Shown here one piece after another: positions 17,940 to 25,978 of a DNA stretch of 44,595 nt. Within the stretch, counting starts at the first letter, position 1. Each line of letters opens with the position of its first letter. The position numbers and the translations under genes were made by a program. The stretch comes from Deltaproteobacteria bacterium (GTDB lineage: Bacteria; Desulfobacterota; Dissulfuribacteria; Dissulfuribacterales; QOAL01), in the NCBI GenBank assembly GCA_015493475.1, contig WGDC01000017.1:1-44595 (forward strand), written 5' to 3'. The notes beneath the pieces are model-generated. The model worked only from the letters and a program-made list of their open reading frames with translations, made no database searches and was not told the origin of the DNA.

Positions 17940-19169
17940 TTAAAGGCCAAACCAGGACTTCATCCTTCCGGTAACCTTGCTGAGGATGTTGTCCCCTCGT
18001 ATTCTGAATCTCTTTGGGTTTTGCGGCCTGTCCTGAAATCCGTAAAGTACAAGGCCGACTGCCGTTGCGTACATTGGGCTGTTTACAACATCAACAAGCC
18101 CTGAAATCCTGCGTGGGTAGCCTAACCTTGCGGGAAGCTGAAATATCTGATCCGCCATTTCACAAAGGCCGGGAATAAGGGCGGAGCCACCTGTTATGAC
18201 CACTCCCGAGGCAAGAAGCTCCTTGAGCCTCGTCCTCTGAATCTCCTGGTCTATTAGCGAGAATATCTCCTCAACCCTGGGCTCAAGTATCTCAGCAAGA
18301 ATGTGCCGCGAGAGCTGCCTCGGGCGCCTGTCACCAACACTCGGGACCTCAATCATCTCGTCCCTCCGCACCATGGAAACAAGGCACGTCCCGTAACGCA
18401 TCTTTATCTTCTCAGCATCGTTCATGGGCGTTCTCAACCCAACCGAAATGTCGTAGGTCAGGTTGTTACCGCCGAGACCAAGAACTGCTGTGTGTTTAAT
18501 TGATCCCTCGCATAAAAGTGCGAGATCCGTGGTTCCGCCCCCGAAATCAACAAGGGCCACCCCTATCTCGCGCTCTTCATCAGTTATAACAGCATGGGCC
18601 GAAGCCAGCGGCTGGAGAACAATATCTTCCACATCGAGGCCCGCCCTGTTAGCGCATTTGACCAGGTTCTGTGCAGCCGTAACCGCTCCTGTCACGATGT
18701 GCACCTTTGCCTCTAGCCGCACGCCCATCATACCCACCGGGTCAAGGATACCGTCCTGATCGTCAACTATATATTCTTGGGGCAGGATGTGGATTATCTC
18801 CCGGTCCATGGGGATCGCCACGGCCCTGGCCGCATCAATCACCCTTTCTACGTCCTCCTCGCTAACCTCTTCGCCCTTGACCGCAATGACACCGTGGCTA
18901 TTAAATCCCTTGATATGGTTGCCTGCAATTCCCACAAAGGCGGAAGTTATCTCACACCCAGCCATGAGCTCGGCCTCTTCAACGGCCTTCTTGATGGAAT
19001 TCACGGTGCTGTCGATGTTGACTACTACTCCCTTTCTCAGTCCTACTGACGGATGGGTGCCAACGCCGATGATCTCGATCTTGTCATCCGACAACTCCCC
19101 AACCACGCAGCAGATCTTCGTAGTGCCAATATCGAGACCTACCACTATTTCACTATCGCCTTCCACCAT
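17940..19169 (-). CDS. ftsA: Cell-division actin-like protein FtsA
   Basis: FtsA tethers FtsZ filaments to the membrane. The 409-residue protein shows the actin-fold phosphate-1 motif GLDIGTTKICCVVGE at the N-terminus, the 1C region specific to FtsA, the phosphate-2 motif VDFGGGTTDLAL and the adenosine motif VITGGSALIPGL. It ends in an amphipathic helix (KVTGRMKSWFGL) of the type that inserts in the membrane. It lies between ftsQ and ftsZ in the standard order, 6 bp after ftsQ. Given the altered septal synthase genes in this cluster, the unaltered FtsA-FtsZ pair indicates that Z-ring assembly itself is normal. Confidence 0.97.
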   Translation of the reverse strand: MVEGDSEIVVGLDIGTTKICCVVGELSDDKIEIIGVGTHPSVGLRKGVVVNIDSTVNSIKKAVEEAELMAGCEITSAFVGIAGNHIKGFNSHGVIAVKGEEVSEEDVERVIDAARAVAIPMDREIIHILPQEYIVDDQDGILDPVGMMGVRLEAKVHIVTGAVTAAQNLVKCANRAGLDVEDIVLQPLASAHAVITDEEREIGVALVDFGGGTTDLALLCEGSIKHTAVLGLGGNNLTYDISVGLRTPMNDAEKIKMRYGTCLVSMVRRDEMIEVPSVGDRRPRQLSRHILAEILEPRVEEIFSLIDQEIQRTRLKELLASGVVITGGSALIPGLCEMADQIFQLPARLGYPRRISGLVDVVNSPMYATAVGLVLYGFQDRPQNPKRFRIRGDNILSKVTGRMKSWFGL

Positions 19170-19175
19170 TGTGAC

Positions 19176-20018
19176 CTATCTTTTCTTGAGCTTGGCCAAG
19201 GCCATGTCCTCGCCGTAGCCTACATTTACACTTACCACCTTGGTATATTGGCCGGAATTATACAGTTGCACGAGGATCTTTTCAGCCCGGTAAAACTGTT
19301 TCCTGTACTTATCCCTGTCAAGCCGAAAGGGCACGGCCTTGTCTGCCGTGTAAATAACAACGTTCCGGTTGTTTGGAAAATCGATCTGGCTGATATTGTT
19401 AAAACCAAGTGCTCGGACACCCCTCTTTGACATCTTGATTATGGAAATGGCGACCTTCATCCTGTTCCGATCAACCAAGAATAAAGTCTTGCCCCCCGCA
19501 GGCGGACCCTTTTGTTCAATGCCGGTTATAACCGGGGCTGAGAAATTCTCTTTGGGTTCAAGGGGTTTAAAGGGCTCGCCGGAGCGGTCCACGATGTATA
19601 TCCTGTCATTGATCCTGGCGAGGGCAAAGGGCATCCTTTCATCCACATGAATCACTATCTTGTCCGGAAGACGCCTCTCAATGGACACCTCCCTGATCCA
19701 CGGATTTTCCAGTATTCTATCCCTTATGGCGCTGAAATCTAAGCTGAATATATTGTCCCCTGGTTTTATGCCGCTCTGGCTGATTAACTCCTTTTTGGGT
19801 ATCCTGCTCGCGCCTTGCACTTCTACCTCGGACACGAGAAAGTATGAAGAGCATTTCATCCACCGCTTAATGCCGTAAACTGTCCCGGCTATACCGCCCA
19901 TCAAGAGACATATCAGTCCCGCCACGATCATCACTCGTGGCAGCAGCCTCGCACCCCTGATGGCAGCCGGTCTCCGTCTGCCTGCTGTCTTGTTTCTTTT
20001 AAAGGCGCTGTTCCTCAT
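19176..20018 (-). CDS. ftsQ: Cell-division protein FtsQ
   Basis: This 280-residue bitopic membrane protein has a basic cytosolic tail (residues 1-27), one membrane helix (about 28-50), then a POTRA domain starting near YFLVSEVEVQGASRIPK and containing GDNIFSLDF and RILENPWIREVSIERRLPD. The FtsQ/DivIB beta domain follows. FtsQ binds FtsB/FtsL and delivers them to the septum, where they normally activate FtsW-FtsI. Its start overlaps the end of murB by 20 bp. A ddl gene, often found between murB and ftsQ, is absent. Confidence 0.94.
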   Translation of the reverse strand: MRNSAFKRNKTAGRRRPAAIRGARLLPRVMIVAGLICLLMGGIAGTVYGIKRWMKCSSYFLVSEVEVQGASRIPKKELISQSGIKPGDNIFSLDFSAIRDRILENPWIREVSIERRLPDKIVIHVDERMPFALARINDRIYIVDRSGEPFKPLEPKENFSAPVITGIEQKGPPAGGKTLFLVDRNRMKVAISIIKMSKRGVRALGFNNISQIDFPNNRNVVIYTADKAVPFRLDRDKYRKQFYRAEKILVQLYNSGQYTKVVSVNVGYGEDMALAKLKKR

Positions 20019-20985
20019 TACCCCACACTATCACCTCTTCTTTCAGTACCACTCCGGTCTCTTCCCATACCTTCTTTTTTACAAGGCCGATAAGGGACAA
20101 AACGTCTGAGCTCCTGGCCCTACCGAGATTTACTATGAAATTTGCATGTTTTCTTGACACCTGGGCATCTTTCATGCGCACACCCTGTAGTCCGCAGGAG
20201 GCTATCAGGGACCATGCAGAACAGCTTGAAGAAGGATTCTTGAATACGCAACCCGCACTTGGCTGTCCAAGGGGCTGGCTTGAAAGTCTTTTCCTCATTA
20301 TCCCCTTGATGTTAGTCATCACCTGACCTGCTGAAGCGGCGACCATGGCATTGGGCACAAGGCGATGACGGATGTTTCTCCCATTTCCACGCCGACCGTT
20401 ATGAATCCTGAGCTTAGCGGCAGAAATAATGCCTCCTGGAGCAAGGCTGCTCTTTCTGTAACCAAAAAAACCCTTTGAGACACTGATCCATGCACTCCCC
20501 TCGCTCGTGGTCACGCAAAGCCCTTTAACAAAATCCCCTATGGAGGTGCCGTTTGCACTGGCATTCATACGAAGAGCGCCTCCGAGGGAACCTGGTATCC
20601 CGGCAAGAGGCTCTATCCCACTGTAACCGTTCGTAACGCACCAGTTCAGAAAACCCGCAATGCTGCAACCTGCTTCGACATACAGGGCATCCTGAGAACA
20701 GTTGTAAATTTTTTTAAGCCTTGACAGGGAAATAACAACCCCAACTCCCTGGTCCGCAACAATAAGATTGCTACCATTTCCAAGGACCTTGTATGATATA
20801 TCCCGCCTCTCAAGATACTCTATAAGCCTCTCAAGGGCGGGTATGCACACAGGCTTGAGGAAACACCGCGCCATTCCGCCTACCTTCATGGTGGTAAGAG
20901 GAGCAAGAGGCCTGTCTGTCTCCACTATGAGGCCGTCTATATGAACCAGGTCCTTAAGAAGCTGCTGCAATCCTGCCACCCCCAA
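19999..20985 (-). CDS. murB: UDP-N-acetylenolpyruvoylglucosamine reductase
   Basis: MurB reduces UDP-GlcNAc-enolpyruvate to UDP-MurNAc with NADPH and FAD. The 328-residue protein has the FAD-binding segments TTMKVGGMARCFLKP, VLGNGSNLIVAD and LAGIPGSLGGALRMNAS, the catalytic serine region SAGCVFKNP and the final catalytic glutamate near LKEEVIVWG. These are all in place, so it should be active. It overlaps murC by 32 bp and ftsQ by 20 bp; the murC overlap is long, so the true start could be slightly downstream, although the first conserved block begins near residue 20. Confidence 0.95.
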   Translation of the reverse strand: MGVAGLQQLLKDLVHIDGLIVETDRPLAPLTTMKVGGMARCFLKPVCIPALERLIEYLERRDISYKVLGNGSNLIVADQGVGVVISLSRLKKIYNCSQDALYVEAGCSIAGFLNWCVTNGYSGIEPLAGIPGSLGGALRMNASANGTSIGDFVKGLCVTTSEGSAWISVSKGFFGYRKSSLAPGGIISAAKLRIHNGRRGNGRNIRHRLVPNAMVAASAGQVMTNIKGIMRKRLSSQPLGQPSAGCVFKNPSSSCSAWSLIASCGLQGVRMKDAQVSRKHANFIVNLGRARSSDVLSLIGLVKKKVWEETGVVLKEEVIVWGNEEQRL

Positions 20986-22348
20986 GCTCTTGAACTATCT
21001 TGTATCCTATCTTGCCGATGGCGCCTGCACCGAGGGTAAAAACAACATCGCCCTCCTTCAGTGAAGGGGCCACGACACCTGGCAAGGAAGACACCTCGTC
21101 GACAAAATGTACGTCCTTGCCAGTCTCCTGCTCTATTTGCCTTGCAAGACGCTGACCAGAAACACCAACAATCGGCCTTTCACTGGCCGGATAGATTTCA
21201 GTGAGCCAAAGCTCGTCCGCCGTGGAAAAACAGGAGGTAAAATCATCCATCAGGGCCTGGGTCCTTGTGTAACGGTGAGGCTCGAAAAGCACTACCATGC
21301 GTCTATCAGGCCACAGCTCTCGTGCCGCTTCGAGTGTAGCCCTTATTTCCGTGGGGTGGTGGGCATAGTCATCAACCACGGTTACACCCCGTTCAACACC
21401 GAGAATCTCGAATCTCCTGCCAACACCCGTATAGCCTTCAAGGCCCTCCTTGATGGTTTCAAAGGAAAATCCAAGTTCAAGGCCAAGTGCAACAGCGGCA
21501 AGGGCGTTTCTCACGTGATGTATACCCGGTACTACGAGATGGATTTCTCCGAGAAAGACCCCGGTATGTTCCACCCCAAATGATATGCCCATGTTCTCGG
21601 TCCTGATACAGCATGCCCTTAACTCTACGCCTTCTCCGGTGCCATAGGTTTTATATCTCTTGGCGTTAGATGACAGGACCTCCCTGACAAGCGGATCGTC
21701 TCCGCAGCCAATGACGACTCCGTAGAAGGGAATCCGTTCGAGAAAACGTGAAAACGTCTGTTTTATATCCTCTATGCTTGAATAGTAGTCGAGATGTTCT
21801 CTGTCAATGTTCGTTATAACAATTATACTCGGGGTTAAACGTAGGAAGCTTCCATCACTTTCATCTGCCTCGGCCACGAGAAAATCCCCTTTTCCCCAGT
21901 AAGCGTTGGTACCAAGTCCCTTGACCTTACCCCCTATGATCACGGTGGGATCGTACTTTGCCGACTGGAATACCGAGGCTATCATAGACGTGGTACTTGT
22001 TTTTCCATGGGCCCCGGCTACAGCCACGCCAAATTTTTTGAAACGCATCAGTTCACCAAGCATCTCCGCCCTGGGGATAATGGGAATGTTTGCCGATCTT
22101 GCCGCCACGATTTCCGGGTTATCCTGGTTCACTGCAGAGGAAACCACCACCACGTCTGCACCCTTTACATTTTCAGGACGGTGGCCCTGATACACGGTTG
22201 CCCCGTTGGCCGCCAACGCCTTGGTTATCATGGTGCTCCTTATATCCGATCCGGACACGGAATAATCAAGTGTCAAAAGGACCTGGGCAAGTCCGCTCAT
22301 GCCTATCCCACCAATTCCGACAAAATGAATATGCTGTTTCTTATACAT
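20954..22348 (-). CDS. murC: UDP-N-acetylmuramate--L-alanine ligase
   Basis: MurC adds L-alanine to UDP-MurNAc, the first peptide step. In this 464-residue protein the Rossmann-like substrate domain opens with HFVGIGGIGMSGLAQVL, the ATP loop reads AGAHGKTSTTSM, and the central region carries EADESDGSFL and NIDREHLDYY. The C-terminal domain begins near DDYAHHPTEIRATL. All Mur-ligase motifs are present. The start overlaps the end of murG by 8 bp and the end overlaps murB, so this stretch is translationally coupled. Confidence 0.97.
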   Translation of the reverse strand: MYKKQHIHFVGIGGIGMSGLAQVLLTLDYSVSGSDIRSTMITKALAANGATVYQGHRPENVKGADVVVVSSAVNQDNPEIVAARSANIPIIPRAEMLGELMRFKKFGVAVAGAHGKTSTTSMIASVFQSAKYDPTVIIGGKVKGLGTNAYWGKGDFLVAEADESDGSFLRLTPSIIVITNIDREHLDYYSSIEDIKQTFSRFLERIPFYGVVIGCGDDPLVREVLSSNAKRYKTYGTGEGVELRACCIRTENMGISFGVEHTGVFLGEIHLVVPGIHHVRNALAAVALGLELGFSFETIKEGLEGYTGVGRRFEILGVERGVTVVDDYAHHPTEIRATLEAARELWPDRRMVVLFEPHRYTRTQALMDDFTSCFSTADELWLTEIYPASERPIVGVSGQRLARQIEQETGKDVHFVDEVSSLPGVVAPSLKEGDVVFTLGAGAIGKIGYKIVQELGGGRIAAAS

Positions 22349-23495
22349 GCCCCTTGATCTGATCTCCTTCCATTTTTCTCATTTCAGACACAGTGCCGGT
22401 GCCGCTGCTGCACAGTTTCAGTATGGATGCCGCTATATCGCGCGCAGCGTATGGCCTTCCCAGGCCCCTCGATCTTCTGGCCATCCTTGAAAGCCTTTCA
22501 GGCTCTGACATGAGTTCCTCTACCTGGGATGCCAACGCCACCGCTCCGAGGTCCTTTTCTTTGAAACAAAGGGCTGCCCCCGCATGGCATAATGTCTCGG
22601 CATTGAGATCTTGATGACCATCAGCCGCGTGAGGAAACGGTATGCATATAGCCGGTTTCCCTATGGCGGTAATTTCAGCCAGAGTGGTTGCGCCTGCCCT
22701 GCAAATTATCAGATCAGCCCACGAGTACGCAATCCCTATTCTTTCAATAAAAGACTCTACTTTCACATTCATGCCCATGGCAGTATAACTTGCTGAAAAT
22801 TCATCTTTTTCGGCAACGCCGGTCTGATGTATGGCCTGAAATCTGATGCCGGACTGGTGCAGGATATTCAATGCAGAACTGACGAGCCTGTTTAGCCCGC
22901 TTGCACCTTGGCTGCCCCCCAACACGAGTATGCGAAACTGCCTGAAAGGGTCCGTCTGTGGAGAAAGATCAACGGCGTCGTCAAGAATCTGACGCCTTAT
23001 TGGATTGCCAAGACATTCCACCTTCTCCGCCTTGAAGTAGGCTGTGGAACCTTCAAAGCTAGTATAGACCCTGTCAGAAAAACGGGACGCCATCTTATTG
23101 GCAAGGCCTGGCAAAAAATTCTGCTCGTGAATTGCAGTGGATATCCCGAGCATCCTGCCCGCCAGGATCACCGGCCCAGATACGTAGCCACCAACCCCAA
23201 ACACTATATTGGGTCTGAACCTTCTGAGCATTACCGTCGCCCTCGCCACCGAAAACGGAATCGAAAAACCGGCTGCAACAAGCCCGGAAATGGTGCGTCC
23301 TTTAAATGGCTTAACGTTCAGTATCTCGTATCGCCACGGCATACGACCGAGGACCTTCCTCTCCACCGACCTGCCGGTACCAATCCACAAAAGCTTCAGG
23401 CTACACTCGTTTTCAAGCTCCTCGGCTATAGCTATGCCGGGGAACAGATGCCCGCCTGTTCCCCCACCTGTAATAACGAGCCTGATATCTTTCAT
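22341..23495 (-). CDS. murG: Lipid II synthase MurG
   Basis: MurG transfers GlcNAc to lipid I on the inner face of the membrane, giving lipid II. The 384-residue GT-B protein has the first glycine loop GGGTGGHLFPGIAIAEEL, GVGGYVSGPVILAG, the third loop LVLGGSQGASGLN and the UDP-GlcNAc-binding segment ICRAGATTLAEITAIGKPAI. A C-terminal extension of roughly 15 residues lies beyond the usual end. It overlaps the murD end by 4 bp, which leaves no room for ftsW, the gene that normally sits between murD and murG. Confidence 0.97.
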   Translation of the reverse strand: MKDIRLVITGGGTGGHLFPGIAIAEELENECSLKLLWIGTGRSVERKVLGRMPWRYEILNVKPFKGRTISGLVAAGFSIPFSVARATVMLRRFRPNIVFGVGGYVSGPVILAGRMLGISTAIHEQNFLPGLANKMASRFSDRVYTSFEGSTAYFKAEKVECLGNPIRRQILDDAVDLSPQTDPFRQFRILVLGGSQGASGLNRLVSSALNILHQSGIRFQAIHQTGVAEKDEFSASYTAMGMNVKVESFIERIGIAYSWADLIICRAGATTLAEITAIGKPAICIPFPHAADGHQDLNAETLCHAGAALCFKEKDLGAVALASQVEELMSEPERLSRMARRSRGLGRPYAARDIAASILKLCSSGTGTVSEMRKMEGDQIKGHV

Positions 23496-24895
23496 GCCGA
23501 CCCTTTAATCATCCTGGAAATAGCCCTTTTGAAGGCCTCGCCACGTTCCCTGTACCCGGAGAAAAGATCAAAGCTTGCACAGGCCGGAGACAACACCACG
23601 GTGTCACCCTGTTTCGCCACGGAAAACGCCCGTGCCACTGCCTTATCCATCACCTCCTGCCCTGAAGCGCCCCTGACCACAAAACGATTGTGGAAAAAAC
23701 GGCCAAGCGCACCATCGAGCTCCCCGGCAGCCTCGCCAATGAGAATAAGTCCCCTGACCCTCGGACCGTTTCCGTTCCTAAGAGCGCTTAACTGCTTTGC
23801 AAGACTCGAAAAATCCTCCCCCTTGGCCCTCCCTCCTGCAATCAGTACGATATTCCCAGTTATGGCATTGAGACCGTTGATCACCGCATGGACATTTGTC
23901 GCCTTGGAATCATCCACAAACCTTACGCCTTCCCAACTACCCACCGGCTCAAGCCGGTGAGATGGAAGGCTAAAGCCTGAAAGCCCTCTCGCCATGGACT
24001 CCGCACTAGCGCCAAGACCGCAGGCTATAGTAAAAGCAGCTGCAAGGTTCCCGAGATTATGCTTGCCGGCGGCTGCATAGGCTGATATATCTAGAATTTC
24101 CTTTCTATCTTCCACAGTAATGCTAAGTCTCTTGCGGGACGTGTCGACAACCATATCTCTGAGAAAGACCGGTTGAGCAACGGTCCTAAAAGACTCAGCG
24201 CCGTCTCCGAGAACCGCGCAACAATCCCGGCTCTGGAACAAAAAAAGGCGTTCCTTTGCCCTTATATAATTTTCCATGGATCCATGCCTGTCGAGGTGAT
24301 CTGGGGCTACATTCAAGCAAACAGCAGTCCGAAACATGGGCCTTTTAATGTACAGAGGCGGCTGGTCTGGAAAATGCTCGAGCTGAAAACTGCTAACCTC
24401 CAGGACAGCGCAAATATCGGATCCGTTTCTGTCAATAAGATCGAAAAGCGGGGGAGAGATGTTGCCTGCGCTTACCGCCTCGATGCCAGCACTTTTAAGC
24501 AGGTGGCAGGATAGGAGGGTCGTGGTGGTCTTGCCATTTGTGCCGGTAATTCCAATAAGCGGTCCCTTCCAAAGGCTTGCAGCGAGATAGAGCTCACCTA
24601 CAACCGCCACCCCGTGCCTCCGGGCCTCTTCAATAAGCGGGTGTTTTGGAGGTATTCCCGGACTTACAACCACAAGGTCCATTTCCCTAATCAATGCGGC
24701 GGCCCTATCTCCACTACAAACGCATTTATCTACATTGTTGCGCCCGCACCATGACAAAAAGGCCTTGTCCCACATCTCCTGTGGTTTATCATCAAGGCAG
24801 TGCAGCAGCGAGCCCTGACTTCTCAGCCATCTTGCCGCGGAAGCGCCTGCCACGCCCGTGCCCATTATTGCTATTTTCTTATTTCTGAAGTCCAA
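23492..24895 (-). CDS. murD: UDP-N-acetylmuramoylalanine--D-glutamate ligase
   Basis: MurD adds D-glutamate to UDP-MurNAc-L-alanine. The 467-residue protein begins with a nucleotide-fold domain (KIAIMGTGVAGASAARWL), has the ATP loop GITGTNGKTTTTLL near residue 115, and continues with LEVSSFQLEH, LNVAPDHLDRHGSMENY and the C-terminal FVDDSKATNVHAVI and VLSPACASFDLF motifs. All expected catalytic regions are present. It lies 3 bp after mraY and overlaps murG by 4 bp. Confidence 0.97.
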   Translation of the reverse strand: MDFRNKKIAIMGTGVAGASAARWLRSQGSLLHCLDDKPQEMWDKAFLSWCGRNNVDKCVCSGDRAAALIREMDLVVVSPGIPPKHPLIEEARRHGVAVVGELYLAASLWKGPLIGITGTNGKTTTTLLSCHLLKSAGIEAVSAGNISPPLFDLIDRNGSDICAVLEVSSFQLEHFPDQPPLYIKRPMFRTAVCLNVAPDHLDRHGSMENYIRAKERLFLFQSRDCCAVLGDGAESFRTVAQPVFLRDMVVDTSRKRLSITVEDRKEILDISAYAAAGKHNLGNLAAAFTIACGLGASAESMARGLSGFSLPSHRLEPVGSWEGVRFVDDSKATNVHAVINGLNAITGNIVLIAGGRAKGEDFSSLAKQLSALRNGNGPRVRGLILIGEAAGELDGALGRFFHNRFVVRGASGQEVMDKAVARAFSVAKQGDTVVLSPACASFDLFSGYRERGEAFKRAISRMIKGSA

Positions 24896-24898
24896 TTC

Positions 24899-25978
24899 CT
24901 ACCTCAACTTCAACGTGCTTATTGCCAACAGACCCAGGAGTACGGATATTATCCAGAATCTGACTATCACCTTTGGTTCAGGCCATCCAAGCATTTCAAA
25001 ATGGTGGTGAAGAGGCGCCATCCTGAATATGCGTCTACCCTTGGTGGCCTTAAAATAGCCGACCTGCACTGCCACCGAAACGGCCTCGGCCACAAACACA
25101 CCCCCCACTATGGCGAGCAGGATCTCCTGCTTGGACAGGACTGCAACAATTCCGAGTAACCCTCCTATTGATAGGGAGCCCACGTCACCCATGAATATTT
25201 CTGCTGGATAGCTGTTGTACCACAGGAAACCAAGACCCGCCCCAACCATTGCCCCGCAAAATACAGAAAGCTCTCCGACTCCCGGAACGTAGGGGATCTG
25301 CAGGTAGTGGGCCAGCCCCGAATGGCCCGCCAGGTAACAAAAGAGTGTGTACACGGCAGCCGAAATCACAAAAGGGCCGGTTGCAAGCCCATCAAGGCCG
25401 TCTGTCAGGTTCACGGCATTTGAGGAACCCGCCACAACGAGAAACGCAAAAAAGATATAAAAAAGCCGGAGATCTGGACGAAGATTCTTAAAAAAGGGGA
25501 CGCTCAGTCTCGTGTCCCAGTGGCCACTTTTTATCAGTATAAAGGCGCAAAGGCATACCAAGATCCCCTGGATAACGAGCTTCCATCTCCCTGACAGACC
25601 CTTGCTGCTCTTATGGCGTATCTTCAGCCAGTCATCATAAAAACCGGTGGCTCCAAAACCAATGAGTATCATCATGCAGACCCAGACGTAAAGGTTGGCA
25701 ACATCCGCCCACAGAAAGCTCGAAACCACTATGGCGAAATTGATGAGGATGCCGCCCATGCTTGGGGTCCCGGTTTTTTTAAGATGGCTTCTCGGCCCGT
25801 CGTCCCGCACGACCTGGCCAAACTGGAGATCCTTTATCTTTTGGATAAACCAGGGCCCGAGAAATAGGGTGATGGCGAGCGAGGTTACGGCTGCATATAT
25901 GGCACGAAAAGTGATGTAGCGAAATACATTGAAAACCGGATAGTAGACATGCAGGGGAAAGAGCAGGTGGTAGAGCAT
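24899..25978 (-). CDS. mraY: Phospho-MurNAc-pentapeptide transferase MraY
   Basis: MraY attaches phospho-MurNAc-pentapeptide to undecaprenyl phosphate, forming lipid I. The 359-residue protein has about ten hydrophobic helices. Family motifs are [19 protein letters not shown], the aspartate pair in [39 protein letters not shown] and the cytosolic [12 protein letters not shown]. These include the magnesium-binding aspartates and the HHH motif, so it should be active. Its ATG directly abuts the stop of the murE-murF fusion. Confidence 0.98.
   Translation of the reverse strand: MLYHLLFPLHVYYPVFNVFRYITFRAIYAAVTSLAITLFLGPWFIQKIKDLQFGQVVRDDGPRSHLKKTGTPSMGGILINFAIVVSSFLWADVANLYVWVCMMILIGFGATGFYDDWLKIRHKSSKGLSGRWKLVIQGILVCLCAFILIKSGHWDTRLSVPFFKNLRPDLRLFYIFFAFLVVAGSSNAVNLTDGLDGLATGPFVISAAVYTLFCYLAGHSGLAHYLQIPYVPGVGELSVFCGAMVGAGLGFLWYNSYPAEIFMGDVGSLSIGGLLGIVAVLSKQEILLAIVGGVFVAEAVSVAVQVGYFKATKGRRIFRMAPLHHHFEMLGWPEPKVIVRFWIISVLLGLLAISTLKLR

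Noticed and set aside
22908-23960. 350-codon plus-strand open frame across murG and murD
   Set aside because: It lies antisense to two clear Mur genes, has no recognisable motif and a composition (many Arg, Pro, Ser) typical of shadow frames.
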